A stretch of DNA of 7,586 nt from positions 1 through 7,586 of the forward strand of contig JAGNTT010000042.1 of the NCBI GenBank assembly GCA_017987425.1, in the 5' to 3' direction. The stretch comes from Candidatus Omnitrophota bacterium (GTDB taxonomy: Bacteria > Omnitrophota > Gorgyraeia > Zapsychrales > Fredricksoniimonadaceae). Position 1 is the first letter of the stretch. Every line of letters begins with the position of its first letter. Positions 6,600 to 7,586 of this stretch are shown in pieces. Position numbers and translations under genes: made by a program. The notes below the pieces were generated by a model, which saw only the letters and a list, made by a program, of their open reading frames with translations, had not been told where the DNA came from and made no database searches.

Positions 6600-6958
6600 A
6601 GAAAGTTTTGATCATTGATGATGATGTATCCATACACAAAATGCTGGAGCCGAGTCTGACATCGAACGGTTTTCAGGTGGCTTCCGCTATGACCGGGGAA
6701 GACGGGCTCAAGAAAGCCCAGGAAATCAAACCGGACATCATCATTCTTGATGTTATTTTGCCGGGTATGAAAGGGCGGGCGGTGTGCGCTGCGCTCAAGA
6801 AGACCCCGGACATAAAAGATGTTCCTGTCCTGTTTTTGACTTCGAAAGATTCTCCCGACGATGTTCAGGCGGAGCTTGAAGCCGGCGGTATCGGTCATTT
6901 GACCAAACCGGTCAATCCTCAGTATTTGATCGCTCAGATTAAAAAGGTATTGGGTTAG
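6596..6958 (+). CDS. Stand-alone response regulator receiver domain (CheY-like)
   Basis: The 120 residues comprise a single receiver domain with no DNA-binding or enzymatic output domain. The acidic metal-binding cluster is D8-D9-D10 (V-L-I-I-D-D-D), the phospho-acceptor is D52 (I-I-I-L-D-V-I-L-P-G), the switch Thr is T82 (L-F-L-T-S-K), and the conserved Lys is K104 followed by P105 (L-T-K-P-V). All residues needed for phosphorylation are present. The start is supported by AAGGAAG just upstream and by the ATGA overlap with the membrane gene. Such proteins pass a phosphoryl signal to a partner (flagellar motor, phosphorelay, diguanylate cyclase or kinase). No histidine kinase or chemotaxis gene lies in the window, so the partner is unknown. 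Confidence 0.93.
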   Translation: MKKVLIIDDDVSIHKMLEPSLTSNGFQVASAMTGEDGLKKAQEIKPDIIILDVILPGMKGRAVCAALKKTPDIKDVPVLFLTSKDSPDDVQAELEAGGIGHLTKPVNPQYLIAQIKKVLG

Positions 6959-6987
6959 TAACATCCTGCCGTAACGAATTTTATCTT

Positions 6988-7586
6988 ATGGGAAAATTCA
7001 ATCAAAAAGAATTCAAGCGGGCCGCTGCCCGCAACGCGTTTTATTTCTTCAGAGCGGTCTTTTTCGTACTGCCTTACGGCGCGGTGAAAGCGATTTCGGG
7101 CTTCATGATCAGTGTCGCGTTCCGCCTTGTTAGATCGAAGCGCAAGATCGCCAAGGAAAGCATCGACATCGCCTTCGGTAACTCCATTTCGGAAACCGAA
7201 AAATATAAAATCATCAAAGAGTGTTTCTATAGCGTCGGGCGTGGAATGATCGAGCTTTTGTACTGTGCCGACCACGGCGAGATCATCGATAAGAAGATAT
7301 ATATCGAAGGGAAGGATCGCCTGGAAAAGGCTCTTAAAGGCGGCAAGGGCGCCATCTTAGTCAGCGCGCATTTCGGTAATTTTCCGCTTATGCTTTTGCG
7401 CCTGGTCAAAGAAGGCTTTGCAACGCACGCCATCATGAGGCCGACGCGCGATCAAGTCATCGAAAAAGATTTCGCCACTCTGCGCAGCAAATACGGTCTG
7501 GGGACAATTTACAGCCATCCGCGCACGGCATGCGTAGCCCGTTCGCTTAAAGCGTTAAGAAATAATGAGCTCCTTTTTATTCCGCT
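6988..7586 (+). CDS. Lipid A biosynthesis acyltransferase family protein (LpxL/HtrB-like), 3'-truncated by the window end
   Basis: The first 199 codons plus 2 nt are present and the frame is still open at the window edge. An N-terminal hydrophobic stretch (about residues 17-50, F-Y-F-F-R-A-V-F-F-V-L-P-Y-G) is followed by features typical of the family: R-K-I-A-K-E-S-I-D-I-A-F-G, then S-V-G-R-G-M-I-E-L-L, then I-E-G-K-D-R-L-E-K-A-L. The core is G-K-G-A-I-L-V-S-A-H-F-G-N-F, with the catalytic-type H128. The usual acidic partner of the HX4(D/E) motif is replaced by P133. The family transfers a secondary acyl chain from acyl-ACP to lipid A precursors on the cytoplasmic side of the inner membrane, but members with other lysolipid substrates exist, so I give no gene symbol. 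The start has no good Shine-Dalgarno sequence, and no alternative in-frame start exists back to 6958. It begins 29 nt after the response regulator and is probably co-transcribed with it. Confidence 0.85.
   Translation, partial: MGKFNQKEFKRAAARNAFYFFRAVFFVLPYGAVKAISGFMISVAFRLVRSKRKIAKESIDIAFGNSISETEKYKIIKECFYSVGRGMIELLYCADHGEIIDKKIYIEGKDRLEKALKGGKGAILVSAHFGNFPLMLLRLVKEGFATHAIMRPTRDQVIEKDFATLRSKYGLGTIYSHPRTACVARSLKALRNNELLFIP

Overview
This window is a chromosomal housekeeping and envelope-biogenesis segment from a diderm (outer-membrane-bearing) bacterium. An apolipoprotein N-acyltransferase and a lipid-A-type acyltransferase imply an outer membrane carrying lipoproteins and probably lipid A. 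Coding is entirely on the + strand and GC content looks close to 50%. The gene order and protein flavour (RF2 - SecA - Lnt, a SecA with an early insertion, unusual intergenic palindromes) would fit an uncultured lineage such as Omnitrophota or a relative. That assignment is a low-confidence impression, because no rRNA or marker comparison was possible.

Layout: (1) 1-204, the C-terminal end of an unidentified protein with an Ala/Pro-rich tail. (2) 205-358, a non-coding leader with a good sigma70-type promoter, a perfect 11-bp hairpin and a piece resembling a dispersed palindromic repeat. (3) 359-1496, prfB (release factor 2) with an intact, textbook +1 programmed frameshift site (in-frame UGA at 431-433). 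(4) 1497-1611, a quasi-palindrome built of degenerate 8-nt units. (5) 1612-4596, secA. (6) 4597-4677, a second quasi-palindrome, built of degenerate 7-nt units. (7) 4678-6201, lnt. (8) 6198-6599, a small four-helix membrane protein of unknown function that overlaps lnt by 4 nt. (9) 6596-6958, a single-domain CheY-like response regulator that overlaps the membrane gene by 4 nt. (10) 6988 to the window end, the first 199 codons of a lipid A biosynthesis (LpxL/HtrB-like) acyltransferase.

How the parts fit: RF2 terminates translation at UGA and UAA and controls its own synthesis. SecA drives preprotein export, Lnt completes lipoprotein maturation, and the LpxL-like enzyme acylates a lipid A or other lysolipid substrate. 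All can be read as one co-directional cluster serving the cell envelope. The overlapping ATGA junctions lnt/membrane protein/response regulator suggest translational coupling. A second promoter-like sequence at the end of lnt (TTTACA-17-TATACT, 6136-6164) could drive the last three genes separately.

The least ordinary features are the three intergenic gaps longer than 80 bp. Each holds an inverted-repeat element, and two of them share an architecture of tandem short degenerate units followed by their reverse complements, although their sequences are unrelated. Other points of interest are the 45-residue insertion in SecA, the replacement of the acidic residue of the HX4(D/E) motif by proline in the acyltransferase, and the stand-alone receiver domain placed between membrane genes. 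I see no CRISPR array, tRNA, rRNA, transposase, phage gene or defence system.
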